Shown piece after piece: positions 16,027 through 26,634 of a stretch of 64,000 bases of DNA. The notes under the pieces are model-generated. The model made no database searches. It was given only the letters and a program-made list of their open reading frames with translations, and was not told where the DNA came from. Position 1 is the stretch's first letter. Each line of letters begins with the position of its first letter. The position numbers were made by a program, and so were the translations under genes. The DNA lies in NCBI RefSeq assembly GCF_013340285.1, contig NZ_BLVO01000016.1, positions 124,001 to 188,000 of the forward strand, read 5' to 3'. This DNA is from Desulfovibrio subterraneus (GTDB lineage: Bacteria > Desulfobacterota > Desulfovibrionia > Desulfovibrionales > Desulfovibrionaceae).

Positions 16027-18036
16027 ATGCATAAATTTCCTGAAATTCTGGCACCCGCAGGGGATGCCAAGGCTTGCCTGTCCGCACTGGCTGCGGGTGC
16101 CGATGCGGTATATCTCGGGCTCAAGCATTTTTCCGCCCGCGCACAGGCGGGCAACTTCGCCACGGGCGAGCTCTCGCGCATTGTGGAGCTTGCACACAAG
16201 GAAGACCGCCGTATCTATGTGGCGCTGAACAGCCTGCTCAAGCCGGGCGATCCTGACGCTGCAGGGCGTCTTATTGCGCGTCTGAAGCGCGACGTGCAGC
16301 CCGATGCCCTGATCGTGCAGGATCTCGGCGCGGTGGAGATGGCCCACCAGGTGGGCTTTGAAGGTGAACTGCACCTTTCCACCCTTGCCAACGTCACGCA
16401 CCCCGGTGCCCTCAAGGTGGCACAGAGCCTTGGTGTTTCGCGCGTCATTCTTCCCCGCGAACTCAATCTTGATGAAGTGCGCATGTGCAACGACGCCTGC
16501 CCCGAGGGCATGACCCTTGAGCTCTTCGTGCACGGCGCGCTCTGCTACTGCGTTTCCGGCCGCTGCTACTGGTCCAGCTACATGGGCGGCAAGTCCGGTT
16601 TGCGCGGCCGCTGTGTGCAGCCGTGCCGTCGCGTGTATCAGCAGAACAAGCGCAAGGGGCGTTTCTTCTCCTGCATGGACCTTTCTCTGGACGTGCTGGC
16701 AAAGACCCTGCTGCCTTTGGATAATCTCAAGTCGTGGAAGATTGAAGGCCGCAAGAAAGGCCCGCATTACGTGTTCTACACCACGGCTGCCTACAAGTTG
16801 CTGCGGGATAATCCTGAAGATCCTTCCGCACGCAAGCAGGCAGAGCAGTTGCTGGAGCAGGCGCTTGGCCGTCCTTCCACGCATTCCATCTTCCTGCCGC
16901 AGCGTCCTTATTCGCCCACCCAGCCCAGTGAGCAGACCAGTTCCGGCCTGCTGGCGGGCAAAGTGGTCATGGAGCCCGCTGCCAAAGCAAAGAAGGGTGA
17001 GCGCACCTACCCCAAGTATTATTTCAAGCCCCGTTTCGAGTTGCTGCAGCATGACTATCTGCGCATCGGGTACGAAGATGAGCCGTGGCACTTTACCGAC
17101 CGCGTGGTGAAGCGTGTTCCCAAGGGTGGCACCTACATGCTGCGCGCCCCCGCACGCAAGGACCCCAAGTCCGGCACCCCGATTTTCCTCATCGACCGCC
17201 GCGAGCCCGAGCTTGTGCGTCTGCTGGATGAGTGGGAAGCGCGCCTGAAGCGCTGCAAGGGCCGCAAGGGTGAAGCTGTTGAATTTACGCCGGAATACCC
17301 CAAGGCAGGCAAGCGTCTGCCGGTGGTGAACGTGATTCTGCGTCCCGGCCTGCCCCATGGCAAGGAAGGCAAGGCAGGCAAGTTCACGGCCAACGTGAAC
17401 GGTCTCTGGCTTGGCCCCAAAACCCTGCAGACCGTGGGCCGCACCCTGTTCTCGCGCATGTCGTGGTGGCTGCCGCCGGTTATCTGGCCCAACGAAGAAC
17501 AGGCATGGCAGCGCATGGTGCATCAGGCCCTGCGTAACGGTGCACGGCATTTCGTGCTCGGTTCGCCGTGGCAGGTGTCCCTGTTTGAAGATGCCAAGGC
17601 CGACCTTGTGGCCGGTCCCTTCTGCAACCCCGCAAACCCTGCGGCCATTGCTGCCCTGAAGGAACTTGGCTTCCGCGGTGCCATTATCTCGCCGGAAATG
17701 TCTTCCGAAGATGTGCTGGCGTTGCCCAAGGAAAGCTGCCTGCCGCTCGGCATTGTGCTTTCCGGCTTCTGGCCCATGGGTATATCCCGCCTGCCACACG
17801 ACGGCGTAAAGCTTAACGAGCCGTTCTCCTCGCCCAAGGGCGAAGTGTTCTGGATGCGCAAGTACGGCCAGAACACGTGGATTTACCCCGGCTGGCCGCT
17901 GGATATCGAATCCAAGCGCGATCAGCTTCTCGCGGCAGGGTACACCATGTTCGTGAAGATGCTGGAAATGCCTCCGCAGGACGTGCCGGAAGCCAAGCGT
18001 ACATCTCCCTTCAACTGGGATCTGCCGCTGCTGTAA
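16027..18036 (+). CDS. U32-family protein, RlhA-like (23S rRNA C2501 hydroxylation)
   Basis: A 669-residue member of peptidase family U32, near the length of E. coli RlhA (23S rRNA 5-hydroxycytidine synthesis). The TIM-barrel-like N-terminus opens with ILAPAGD and GADAVYLG. The family signature is present as ELFVHGALCYCVSGRCYW, and further Cys in GRCVQPCRR and SCMD could bind an iron-sulfur cluster. These proteins are now thought to be RNA hydroxylation factors using prephenate rather than proteases. Assignment to RlhA rather than TrhP rests on length only. A GAGGT site precedes the ATG, and the gene stands alone with a strong terminator. Confidence 0.85.
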   Translation: MHKFPEILAPAGDAKACLSALAAGADAVYLGLKHFSARAQAGNFATGELSRIVELAHKEDRRIYVALNSLLKPGDPDAAGRLIARLKRDVQPDALIVQDLGAVEMAHQVGFEGELHLSTLANVTHPGALKVAQSLGVSRVILPRELNLDEVRMCNDACPEGMTLELFVHGALCYCVSGRCYWSSYMGGKSGLRGRCVQPCRRVYQQNKRKGRFFSCMDLSLDVLAKTLLPLDNLKSWKIEGRKKGPHYVFYTTAAYKLLRDNPEDPSARKQAEQLLEQALGRPSTHSIFLPQRPYSPTQPSEQTSSGLLAGKVVMEPAAKAKKGERTYPKYYFKPRFELLQHDYLRIGYEDEPWHFTDRVVKRVPKGGTYMLRAPARKDPKSGTPIFLIDRREPELVRLLDEWEARLKRCKGRKGEAVEFTPEYPKAGKRLPVVNVILRPGLPHGKEGKAGKFTANVNGLWLGPKTLQTVGRTLFSRMSWWLPPVIWPNEEQAWQRMVHQALRNGARHFVLGSPWQVSLFEDAKADLVAGPFCNPANPAAIAALKELGFRGAIISPEMSSEDVLALPKESCLPLGIVLSGFWPMGISRLPHDGVKLNEPFSSPKGEVFWMRKYGQNTWIYPGWPLDIESKRDQLLAAGYTMFVKMLEMPPQDVPEAKRTSPFNWDLPLL

Positions 18037-18059
18037 GGCATGCTGCTGTGGAAAATACA

Positions 18060-18091
18060 AACCCCGGTCACCAATGTGGCCGGGGTTTTTT
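18060..18091 (+). terminator. Terminator of the U32 gene
   Basis: A ten-bp stem (CCCCGGTCAC / GTGGCCGGGG, one wobble pair) with a CAAT loop is followed by TTTTTT, 26 bases after the stop. Confidence 0.85.
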
Positions 18092-18283
18092 ATGAAGTAC
18101 AATGGATGTATGTGGTAGCGATTAGTTGCACTATGAATAATCTTGCAAGAAATAGTTCTGTACGCTAGACAGTCGCTGCGCTGGGGGGCGCGGTGTTTAT
18201 AGGAAGGTGCGGTGCGGAATGAGGGGGCGATATCTGCTGCCAAATGCCTTTGGGGGGTAATTTGCAAATTACAAGGGAACAAC

Positions 18284-18946
18284 ATGAGAAAGTTGTATGA
18301 GACACTCAGTCAGGCAATTGCATTTGCAATGAGTTTTTGGTTTTTCCGTACGGCGTGGCTCTTAAAGGGGGAGGCATCATCAAGAAAGGGCCGTATGTTT
18401 GATGTGCTGTTCCATAATGAATTGTTGAGTCTGGCAGTGCTTGCTGCCGGATGCGCATGGTTCCTGTATTGCGGTTTCAAGAAATCCAAAACTGAAGAGA
18501 CAGGTATTCAGGGTGGAGGAGCGGTTGTGCCGTCTTTCATTATCGCCAATTACATGGCCCCCTTTGTTTTCACGATTTTCCATCCCTACTGGGGAGTGGA
18601 TGATCAGATGTTCTCGTTGATCATGCGTGGATATATCTGTGCATCCATTGTCGTGGCAGGAGCGTACATGCTCTTCTCCAAGGAGTTTGGCGGGGCGCTG
18701 TACGTATGGATGAAGAATAATGCCAAATCACGGGCCAGAAGGATGCTGGGTTTGCTTGTCGCTTCGGTGAGCACGGTTGCATTATTCTTCTTTTCCGTGG
18801 TGCGCGAAGTGCCCTATGATAAGCTGGCAAAAGAATTGCCGTTTCTGTACCTGATTCTGTCAGTTATGTTTTTCGGTTTGTGCTCCGGTCTTCGCTATTG
18901 GGGCATGGAACGCGCGGAAGCCCGCAGTGGTGTTTCCGCCCAATAG
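18284..18946 (+). CDS. Hypothetical membrane protein, six predicted helices
   Basis: The 220-residue protein has about six hydrophobic helices (roughly 10-28, 48-66, 85-108, 120-140, 158-176, 188-208), with short charged loops and an internal cluster KNNAKSRARRM that by the positive-inside rule faces the cytoplasm. I recognise no family. AAGGGAAC supports the ATG at 18284. Base composition is clearly more A+T-rich than in the neighbours, so recent acquisition is possible. It lies between two terminators and therefore forms a single-gene unit. Confidence 0.65.
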   Translation: MRKLYETLSQAIAFAMSFWFFRTAWLLKGEASSRKGRMFDVLFHNELLSLAVLAAGCAWFLYCGFKKSKTEETGIQGGGAVVPSFIIANYMAPFVFTIFHPYWGVDDQMFSLIMRGYICASIVVAGAYMLFSKEFGGALYVWMKNNAKSRARRMLGLLVASVSTVALFFFSVVREVPYDKLAKELPFLYLILSVMFFGLCSGLRYWGMERAEARSGVSAQ

Positions 18947-18990
18947 AACTGCAGACTGCGGCGGAGGGGGCTTAGCCGCTGTTGCTTATA

Positions 18991-19026
18991 GAAAAAGAAA
19001 GGCCGGGCAGCGTATGCTGTCCGGCC
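18991..19026 (-). terminator. Terminator of the universal stress gene
   Basis: The stem GGCCGG-G-CAGC / GCTG-T-CCGGCC closes a GTAT loop. Leftward it is followed by TTTCTTTTTC. It lies 34 bases beyond the stop. Confidence 0.7.
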
Positions 19027-19059
19027 TCATTATTGCCTTGGTTAAAGCCTGTCCGTCAG

Positions 19060-19482
19060 TTAGCGGGCAATGAGCACCGGCAGCTTGGATAGGTGGAGCA
19101 CTCGGTGGGTTACACTGCCGAGTACCATGCCCTCAAAATCACTCAGCCCGCGCGAACCCATGACGATAAGGTCGCACTTCTCGCGTTCCGCCACGGCGCA
19201 TATGGTATCGCCGGGTTCTCCGGCTTCAATGATTTCGGAATACTTCACACCTTTATCTTCCAGAACCTTGCGGTAGGGTTCCAGCAGGGATTTGCCTTCC
19301 CGCACCAGTTCAGAGAGCAGTTCTTCGCGCGCCAGTCCACCGATCAGGTTGGGAATTTTGCCCATGGCAAAGAGCAGAATGATCTCGGCACCCATGGCAG
19401 TCGCCATGCCCATGGCTTTGCGTTTGGCGAGCTGGGAATGCGTGGAGCCGTCCACCGGCACAAGTATCTTTTTGAATTCCAT
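19060..19482 (-). CDS. Universal stress protein (UspA family)
   Basis: A 140-residue single-domain protein of the alpha/beta UspA fold. It opens with KKILVPVDGSTHS and ends with the ATP-binding pattern G-x2-G-x9-G-S (GSRGLSDFEGMVLGS), so it belongs to the nucleotide-binding class. A GGAGGT site seven bases upstream fixes the ATG at 19482. The upstream neighbour on the strand is the TRAP operon, which in several proteobacteria has linked Usp genes, but here a 300-base gap and a hairpin intervene. Its target is unknown. Confidence 0.9.
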   Translation of the reverse strand: MEFKKILVPVDGSTHSQLAKRKAMGMATAMGAEIILLFAMGKIPNLIGGLAREELLSELVREGKSLLEPYRKVLEDKGVKYSEIIEAGEPGDTICAVAEREKCDLIVMGSRGLSDFEGMVLGSVTHRVLHLSKLPVLIAR

Positions 19483-19645
19483 GATGAGCACCTCCGTTTG
19501 ATATTGTTGAGGGGTTTGCTCGAATGTTCCCGGAGGTTGCCTCACATGGAGGCAGCGGCATTTCATCCGGGGAGGGGTACTCTAAGAATAACAACGATGG
19601 AGGGATGATACAATGGGCGGTGGAAACAAATCATCATTCATAGCG

Positions 19646-19673
19646 CCTTCAGCCGTTGGGTAACGGCTGAAGG
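19646..19673. other. Perfect 12-bp hairpin without a T run
   Basis: CCTTCAGCCGTT and AACGGCTGAAGG pair perfectly around GGGT. Neither side has a T run. It sits between the TRAP operon end and the Usp start, both leftward, so it may be a Rho-independent-like stall, an mRNA 3' end stabiliser or an operator. Confidence 0.5.
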
Positions 19674-19782
19674 TCCGGAGGCTATACCCTGCGGGGAACG
19701 CATCAAACTACATGCGGAGGGAGAAGTGCGGCGCATTCCGCCATTCCATTCTTCTCCCCCCTGCCTAGCTCCCTGCATCAAC

Positions 19783-21084
19783 CTACATCAGCGAGGGCAG
19801 ATAGGTCGCCAGCTGCGGGAACATCAGCAGCAGCGCACAACAGACAAGGTAGGCACCGATGAAGTAGCCGACGCCCTTGAACACCTTTTCGATAGGCACA
19901 TCCGTTGCGGCGGATGCCACCACAAAGGCGGTAACCCCCACCGGCGGGGTGATGGCACCCATGGTGGTCACCACGGTAATGAGCACGCTGAACCAGATGG
20001 GATCGTAGTTCATGGCCTGCACCACCGGAAAGAAGATGGGAATGGTCACCAGCAGCAGGGCAAGGGCGTCCATGATCATGCCGCCTATGGCGTATATGCC
20101 GCAGATAAGCAGAATGATGATCAGGGGCGGCAGCGAAAGGCTGGTGATCCAGTCTGCAGCCACAAAGGGCAGCTGCGTTATGGCGAGGAACTTGCCGTAG
20201 ATCACCGCGCCCAGCAGAATCACCATGATCATGGAGGAAATGCGCAGGGTGTCACTTACGGAACTAATGAACTTGCGCACGCTCATGTGGCCGGTGGCAA
20301 TGCTGATCATCAGGGCAATGGCCGCGCCTGCGGCACCTGCCTCTGTGGGGGTGAAGAAGCCGAAGAACAGCCCGCCCATGACAAGGGCGAACAGAATGAC
20401 GATTTCAATGGACCCCGGCAGGGAGGCAAAGCGTTCCTTCCAGCCCGTCTTGGGACCGGTGGGACCCCATTCGGGATGCCGCCTGCACAGCCACATGATA
20501 GTGCCCACAAACAGGCCCATGAGCAGCAGACCGGGGATGAGGCCGCCCATGAAGAGCTTGCCGATGGATTCGCCCGTCTGCAGGCCGATGACGATGAGCA
20601 CCACACTGGGGGGAATGAGCACGCCCAGCGTCGCGCCCGCAGCCACGGTGCCGGTGGAAAGAATGGAATTGTAGCCGTATTTGCGCATCTCCGGCAGGGC
20701 CACGGTGGACATGGTGGCCGCGGTTGCGGTGTTGGAACCGCAGATGGCCGAAAAGCCCGCACAGGCCAGCACGGTGGCAATGGCTATGCCGCCCTCGATA
20801 TGACCGAACCATGCGTACACGGCCTTGTAAAGGCGCTCGTTCACGCCGGAGTAAAAGCAGATCTGGCCCATGAGGATGAAGAAGGGAATAACCGTAAGGC
20901 CGTAGCTGGAGAACACGCTCCACACCTCGCCGCCGAGCATGCTGAGTGCCGGTTCCGGCCCGACCACGATGCCGTATCCGGCAAGGCCGATAACCGCCAT
21001 GGCAAAGCCCACGGGTATGCGGGAAATGAGAATGGCCCCGAGAAGAACAAGAACGGAAAGAAGCCCTGCGTATACCGGTTCCAT
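19783..21084 (-). CDS. TRAP transporter large permease (DctM family)
   Basis: The main membrane channel of a sodium-coupled tripartite carboxylate-type importer. The 433-residue protein has about 11-12 helices and the family landmarks GFAMAVIGLAGYGIV, FSAICGSNTATAATMSTVALP and LGVLIPPSVVLIVIGLQTGES. A GGAGGAGGT site six bases upstream fixes the start. The stop codon of the small permease lies inside this ribosome site, so translation is coupled. The substrate is not readable from sequence and would be set by the binding protein upstream. Confidence 0.92.
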   Translation of the reverse strand: MEPVYAGLLSVLVLLGAILISRIPVGFAMAVIGLAGYGIVVGPEPALSMLGGEVWSVFSSYGLTVIPFFILMGQICFYSGVNERLYKAVYAWFGHIEGGIAIATVLACAGFSAICGSNTATAATMSTVALPEMRKYGYNSILSTGTVAAGATLGVLIPPSVVLIVIGLQTGESIGKLFMGGLIPGLLLMGLFVGTIMWLCRRHPEWGPTGPKTGWKERFASLPGSIEIVILFALVMGGLFFGFFTPTEAGAAGAAIALMISIATGHMSVRKFISSVSDTLRISSMIMVILLGAVIYGKFLAITQLPFVAADWITSLSLPPLIIILLICGIYAIGGMIMDALALLLVTIPIFFPVVQAMNYDPIWFSVLITVVTTMGAITPPVGVTAFVVASAATDVPIEKVFKGVGYFIGAYLVCCALLLMFPQLATYLPSLM

Positions 21085-21086
21085 GG

Positions 21087-21629
21087 CTATACCTCCTCCG
21101 CAAGCAGCACAGTTTTGAGGAAGGAGATGAACAGCACAAAGCCCATGGCAAAGCAGCCCACGCACACGGCCCAGACAAAGGGGTGGTAGATGATCTGCAG
21201 GGTCTCGGAAAGCTCGCCCAGCTCCACGATGAAGGCGGCGAGCTTTTCCAGCTCCAGCCCCGCGTGGATGAAGAATGCGGCAGAGGCCAGATGCACGGCC
21301 GCATCAAGGGCCAGACGCACGGGGCGCTTGAACCGTGCGATGAAGAACGCCACGAAGATATGGCTGCGCGACTGCTGAGCATAGGCCAGTGAAAAGGCGG
21401 CGACCACCGCGCCCATGAAGCCCATGAGCTCGAAGGTCCCCTTGAGCGGATAGCCGATGGCTCTGCCCACCATGTTCCAGCAGGCCAGCAGCATCATGGC
21501 TGTCAGGGTTATTCCGGCGAATACGGCCAGCACAAAGGAAATGTGCGCGCCTACCTTGTCCAGAAATAGCAGCGAGGAGTGCCTCATCAGGTTCATCCGC
21601 TCCGTGCGGGAAAAGGCTGGCCGGGCCAT
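21087..21629 (-). CDS. TRAP transporter small permease (DctQ family)
   Basis: The 180-residue protein has four helices, as is normal for DctQ, with the conserved NMVGRAIGYPLKGTFELMGF region after helix 2. It pairs with DctM in the membrane. An AGGAAAGGG site precedes the ATG. A strong terminator stands between the binding-protein gene and this one, so the two permease genes are probably transcribed less than the binding protein. Its stop is two bases before the DctM start. Confidence 0.9.
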   Translation of the reverse strand: MARPAFSRTERMNLMRHSSLLFLDKVGAHISFVLAVFAGITLTAMMLLACWNMVGRAIGYPLKGTFELMGFMGAVVAAFSLAYAQQSRSHIFVAFFIARFKRPVRLALDAAVHLASAAFFIHAGLELEKLAAFIVELGELSETLQIIYHPFVWAVCVGCFAMGFVLFISFLKTVLLAEEV

Positions 21630-21643
21630 GGCCCTTTCCTGGT

Positions 21644-21690
21644 AAAAAAAGGGTCCGCCCCGTGGAACAGCAGTTCCTGACAGGGCGGAC
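21644..21690 (-). terminator. Terminator between TRAP binding protein and permeases
   Basis: The outer stem GTCCGCCC / GGGCGGAC encloses an inner GGAAC / GTTCC stem. Leftward it is followed by CCCTTTTTTT. It lies 21 bases after the dctP stop and before the dctQ start, so it should cut permease transcription to a fraction of that of the binding protein. Confidence 0.75.
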
Positions 21691-21710
21691 GAAATGTATT
21701 TCAGTTAACG

Positions 21711-22841
<1,131 letters not shown>

Positions 22842-22997
22842 TTACAAAAAGGGAAAACCGGACGCGAATATGGCACTCCGTTGAAATGCGCAGCAAAACC
22901 CGCGTTCATGAGGGAAAATATCATGGTTCGGGAAGTGGGGGGCTGTATTGTGTAGCATGGCAGCCGGTTCCGGTTGTCACTGACCGAGGTGAACACA

Positions 22998-25343
22998 TTG
23001 GAAAAAAAGATCCTATCCCGTTTGCGCCCCGAGGCAGGGCGCCGTGAGCATGCAATCCGGTGCATGCCGCTTGCGGCGTGGCTTCGGGTTGCGGCTTTTT
23101 GCCTGCTGGCGGTGCCTGCGCATGGCGCCCCGGGCATGGCCGGAGCGGGCTTTTTTGACTGGTTCGGGGGAACGCTGGCCATGACGGCTCTGCTGGTGCT
23201 GGTGCCGTTGTGCGCGATGCTGCTCTGGCATCGTTATGCCCGTCCACGTCTGGACGAGGTGCGTCGGAATGCCGTGGTTATAGAAGCCTGCCATGCGTTG
23301 CCTTCCTTGGCCGGAAAGGACGATGTCCTGCTGCGCCCGACCCTGGTCCGTTTCGCCATGGAGGTGACCGGTGCACCGTTGGCGTATCTGGCGCTCTTTG
23401 TGCCGGAACCGGTCATTGTCTGCCATGCGGATGAAAGCGGCATAGTGGTCGGGGCTGAAGGGGCAGGGCGGACAGCGGAAAGAGGCCGGACCGGAGAGAC
23501 AGGCGCAGAGAGGGAGGTACCTCTTGAATCGCGCGAGTTCTGGAGCGGGTTGCTGGATGGCGATGCCTACGCGCTTGCCGAAACCGGCTCGGAGTGGATT
23601 GGGTGCGCATATCCGCTGGAACAGGATGCCATTACGCGACATCTTGCAGTGGTCATGATGGCGGGTCGCGCCCCCGTGGCTGTTCTGGGCGTTGCGAACG
23701 GCCCTTCCCGCTTTACAGAAAAGGATGCCGGACGGCTGAAGGCCATTCTTGCGGCGGCGTGGGAATGCGTGCTGCTGCGTAATCAGCTTGCAGACAAGGA
23801 GCGGGAGTTCTCATTGCACCGCAGCATCATGCAGGCTGCCCCCATGGGGCTTGCCATATTGAATTTTCATGGCGATCTGCTGACGGTCAATCCTGCCTTC
23901 CGGTCCCTGTACGGGATGAATGATCACTACAAAACTACTTCTGCTTTCAGTCTTGTACGTCCGGACAGACGCCACGTGCTGGAAGACGCCATAACGCAGG
24001 TCATGCATGTGGGCGGCGCGCCGCTGGAACTGGAGATGGAACACCTGCGGGATGATGGCGAGTTTGTTGCGGGCGTGTCTCTTGTCCGGCTCGGAGGGGC
24101 GGGCGAGATACGCCTGCTCATGACGGTGACCGATGTAAGCGCGAAGAGAGAGGCCTACCGCCAGCTTGAGGGGCATCGTGACAGGCTGGAAAAGATGGTG
24201 CTGGATCGCACTGTGGAGCTGCAGAACGCCCTTGTCTTTGCGGAAACAACACGAGACCGGATAGACATGATCCTTCGTTCCATTGCGGACGGCCTGCTGG
24301 TGACGGACATGCATAACCGCATAACGCTCATGAACAGCAATGCGGAACTGTTTCTCGGCGTGGCGCTGCAGGATGCAGTAGGCATGCAGGTGGGGCAGGC
24401 GCTTGGGCAGAAGCCGTTCAGAATGTCCGTGGAAGAGCATGTGGCCCGAACCCGCAACGGCGCTGTGCAACAGTTCGAATTTGCAACCGTCACTCCGGGT
24501 GGCGTTCAGGACCGTTACATCCGCGCCGTTGCATCGCAGGTGCTGGATAAGCATGACCTTCCCGCAGGTGTTGTGACCATCATGCACGATGTATCAAAGG
24601 AACGGGAACTGGACGTCATGAAGTCGGAATTTCTTTCCATGGCGGCGCATGAATTACGCACCCCGCTTACGACCATTCAGGGATACTCCGACTTGCTCAG
24701 GAACCGTAGTGACTTTTCGGAAGAAGAGCGCAGCCGTTTTCTGGACATAGTCAATCAGAACGCCCAGACCCTTTCCGGTATTGTTTCCGACCTGCTTGAT
24801 ATTTCGCGGATTGAATCGGGGCGTAGCTTTACGATGAATTATGAGACCTTTGATTTTGCGGAACTGACGCGGACGCATGTGGAATTGTGGCGGACCGGAA
24901 GTGTCGGCGGCAGATTAAGCAGTGTGGGCCACGTCATCAATTACGAAGGACCGGATTCAGGCGTGCTGGTTCACGGAGACAGTATCAAATGCCAGCAGAT
25001 TCTTGAGAATCTCATAGGCAACTCCGTGAAGTATTCCCCGCAGGGCGGTGTCATAACGGTGCGCGTGGAGGCTGATGCCGTACTCGCAAGAGTTTCGGTG
25101 CAGGATCACGGCATGGGTATGAGCAGGGAGCAGCAGAACAGGGCCTTTGAAAAGTTCTTCCGCGCCAACACGGATGGCGGCATTCAGGGAACAGGTCTGG
25201 GGTTGCCCATCGTGAAATATTATGTGGAGGCGCACGGCGGTGAAGTCTGGCTGGAAAGCGAACAGGGCAAGGGTACGCGGGTCAGCTTCACCCTGCCCAC
25301 GGCCGAGGTGACCAAGGCACGTCTGTACACGGCGGCGGGCTAG
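22998..25343 (+). CDS. PAS/GAF sensor histidine kinase
   Basis: A membrane kinase of about 781 residues. Two hydrophobic helices lie near 25-45 and 52-75. A GAF-like region (about 95-265) follows, then two PAS-like domains (about 270-390 and 410-530), a HisKA domain with AAHELRTPLTTIQGY (His near 551) and an ATPase domain with GTGLGLPIVKYYVEAHGG. There is no receiver domain and no adjacent response regulator, so the partner is elsewhere. I use the TTG at 22998, six bases after GAGGTG. A TTG at 22974 or GTG at 22989 is possible. It is divergent from the TRAP operon and could regulate it, but nothing proves this. Confidence 0.87.
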   Translation: MEKKILSRLRPEAGRREHAIRCMPLAAWLRVAAFCLLAVPAHGAPGMAGAGFFDWFGGTLAMTALLVLVPLCAMLLWHRYARPRLDEVRRNAVVIEACHALPSLAGKDDVLLRPTLVRFAMEVTGAPLAYLALFVPEPVIVCHADESGIVVGAEGAGRTAERGRTGETGAEREVPLESREFWSGLLDGDAYALAETGSEWIGCAYPLEQDAITRHLAVVMMAGRAPVAVLGVANGPSRFTEKDAGRLKAILAAAWECVLLRNQLADKEREFSLHRSIMQAAPMGLAILNFHGDLLTVNPAFRSLYGMNDHYKTTSAFSLVRPDRRHVLEDAITQVMHVGGAPLELEMEHLRDDGEFVAGVSLVRLGGAGEIRLLMTVTDVSAKREAYRQLEGHRDRLEKMVLDRTVELQNALVFAETTRDRIDMILRSIADGLLVTDMHNRITLMNSNAELFLGVALQDAVGMQVGQALGQKPFRMSVEEHVARTRNGAVQQFEFATVTPGGVQDRYIRAVASQVLDKHDLPAGVVTIMHDVSKERELDVMKSEFLSMAAHELRTPLTTIQGYSDLLRNRSDFSEEERSRFLDIVNQNAQTLSGIVSDLLDISRIESGRSFTMNYETFDFAELTRTHVELWRTGSVGGRLSSVGHVINYEGPDSGVLVHGDSIKCQQILENLIGNSVKYSPQGGVITVRVEADAVLARVSVQDHGMGMSREQQNRAFEKFFRANTDGGIQGTGLGLPIVKYYVEAHGGEVWLESEQGKGTRVSFTLPTAEVTKARLYTAAG

Positions 25344-25451
25344 AAGGCAAAATCGTCGAACAGCTGTTCAGCTGGGCGGGTGGCCCGCACCTGACAATTG
25401 CTCAGGCAGGTTCGCAGGAACTCAGGGGTGATATCGAGCCGCCAAAGCCGC

Positions 25452-26405
25452 CTAAACGGCCTCGGCAAAGGGTGCGGGTCTTGTGTGCAGCTCACAGCAC
25501 TGCGCTGCGGATGCAGGCAGTTCAGGCAGGTCCGCTACAAAGGGGTGCAGGGGAAACTGCAGCGGGAAGGGATTGCGGAAGGCCAGCGGGGCGCGCCCGC
25601 GGCACAGGGCCTTGGCATCGGATAGCGGATGCTCGCCTATGGGGTCCAGCGTGGTTATGCGGGAACCGAACGGGTCGCTCAGCACGTCCACCACAGCCCG
25701 CAGGCTGGCATTGAGCATGGGGGCGAGGGAGGCGGCATCCCGTGTCTGCGGTGTGACAAACCCGCACACGGAAAGCGATGTACGCCATGTCGAGCCGCCG
25801 CACAGGGCCATGCTGCTCTTGAAAACCTGTTTCTTGAGCTGAAAGGGCATCTTGCCCGCACGGGTGGCGGTGCACAGAGACGTGTCCGCGTCGTGGGCGT
25901 GGCGTGAGGTGAACAGGCGCACGGCATTGCGGGAATCCCAGCGCACAAGGCGGTCTGCCTGTGCTTCAATATACACATGGCTCAGTTTGCCGGAACCCGG
26001 CGTGGTGCTCATCATGGCGGGTACGTAGTTGTTGTGCGCCACAATATCTGCCGCAAGGTGCGAAAGGTAGCCAAGGGCGTAGGCCTTGAGGCGCGGGCCG
26101 TGCACGCTGTCCAGCAGCTTCAGGCCGGTTTCCCAGTTGTGGCTGTGTCCGGGGCGCACGGCGCAACCCTTGCCTATGAATATGTCTGCGGAAAGGCAGC
26201 CATAGGTAAAGGCGTCCTTGTGCGCGACGATATGGCGCGCGGCAAGGGCGGGCAGCAGGGCGACATTGGCAAACACCCAGTTGGCCGTGGCAATGTGTAT
26301 TCCGGGACCCCACGCAAAGGCATGGTCGGGCAGCAGGGCCAGTACGGCAACAGCAACTGCACACAGAGAGGCAAGGCGCCTGAAGGAATGAAGGCTGAAT
26401 GTCAT
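25452..26405 (-). CDS. Exported zinc-dependent phospholipase C family protein
   Basis: A roughly 317-residue protein with a signal peptide ending PDHAFAWGPG, so the mature chain would begin near a Trp, as in bacterial zinc phospholipases whose N-terminal Trp binds zinc. The family helices carry IHIATANWVF, GYLSHLAADIVAHNNYVP and SHVYIEAQ, supplying His and Asp ligands. The C-terminal part is not recognised and holds several Cys. The start is chosen for the signal peptide, because no good ribosome site is seen. Lipase activity is not certain, because many relatives of this fold are uncharacterised. Confidence 0.75.
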   Translation of the reverse strand: MTFSLHSFRRLASLCAVAVAVLALLPDHAFAWGPGIHIATANWVFANVALLPALAARHIVAHKDAFTYGCLSADIFIGKGCAVRPGHSHNWETGLKLLDSVHGPRLKAYALGYLSHLAADIVAHNNYVPAMMSTTPGSGKLSHVYIEAQADRLVRWDSRNAVRLFTSRHAHDADTSLCTATRAGKMPFQLKKQVFKSSMALCGGSTWRTSLSVCGFVTPQTRDAASLAPMLNASLRAVVDVLSDPFGSRITTLDPIGEHPLSDAKALCRGRAPLAFRNPFPLQFPLHPFVADLPELPASAAQCCELHTRPAPFAEAV

Positions 26406-26634
26406 GCGGCTGAGTGGTCCCGGGATGAAAAGATTATGCGCGCGTGCCGGAACATGTTCCGTGAGACAGGTGAAACCGGCAGAGGAGAGACCAGACGGGA
26501 ACCGCACGCGGGAGAGATAGTAATCGCCTTTGCGTGTGTGTCAAGAAGATGCGGGAAGACGTGCGGACTAATAACGTCGGACTGTTACAGATAATGCAAA
26601 AATATTCCGCTGTGCGGGCGGCATGTTAGCGCGG

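Noticed and set aside
15358-18285. Long minus-strand frame opposite the U32 gene
   Set aside because: The plus-strand U32 protein has all family motifs. The antisense frame has none and runs into pyrK in another frame.
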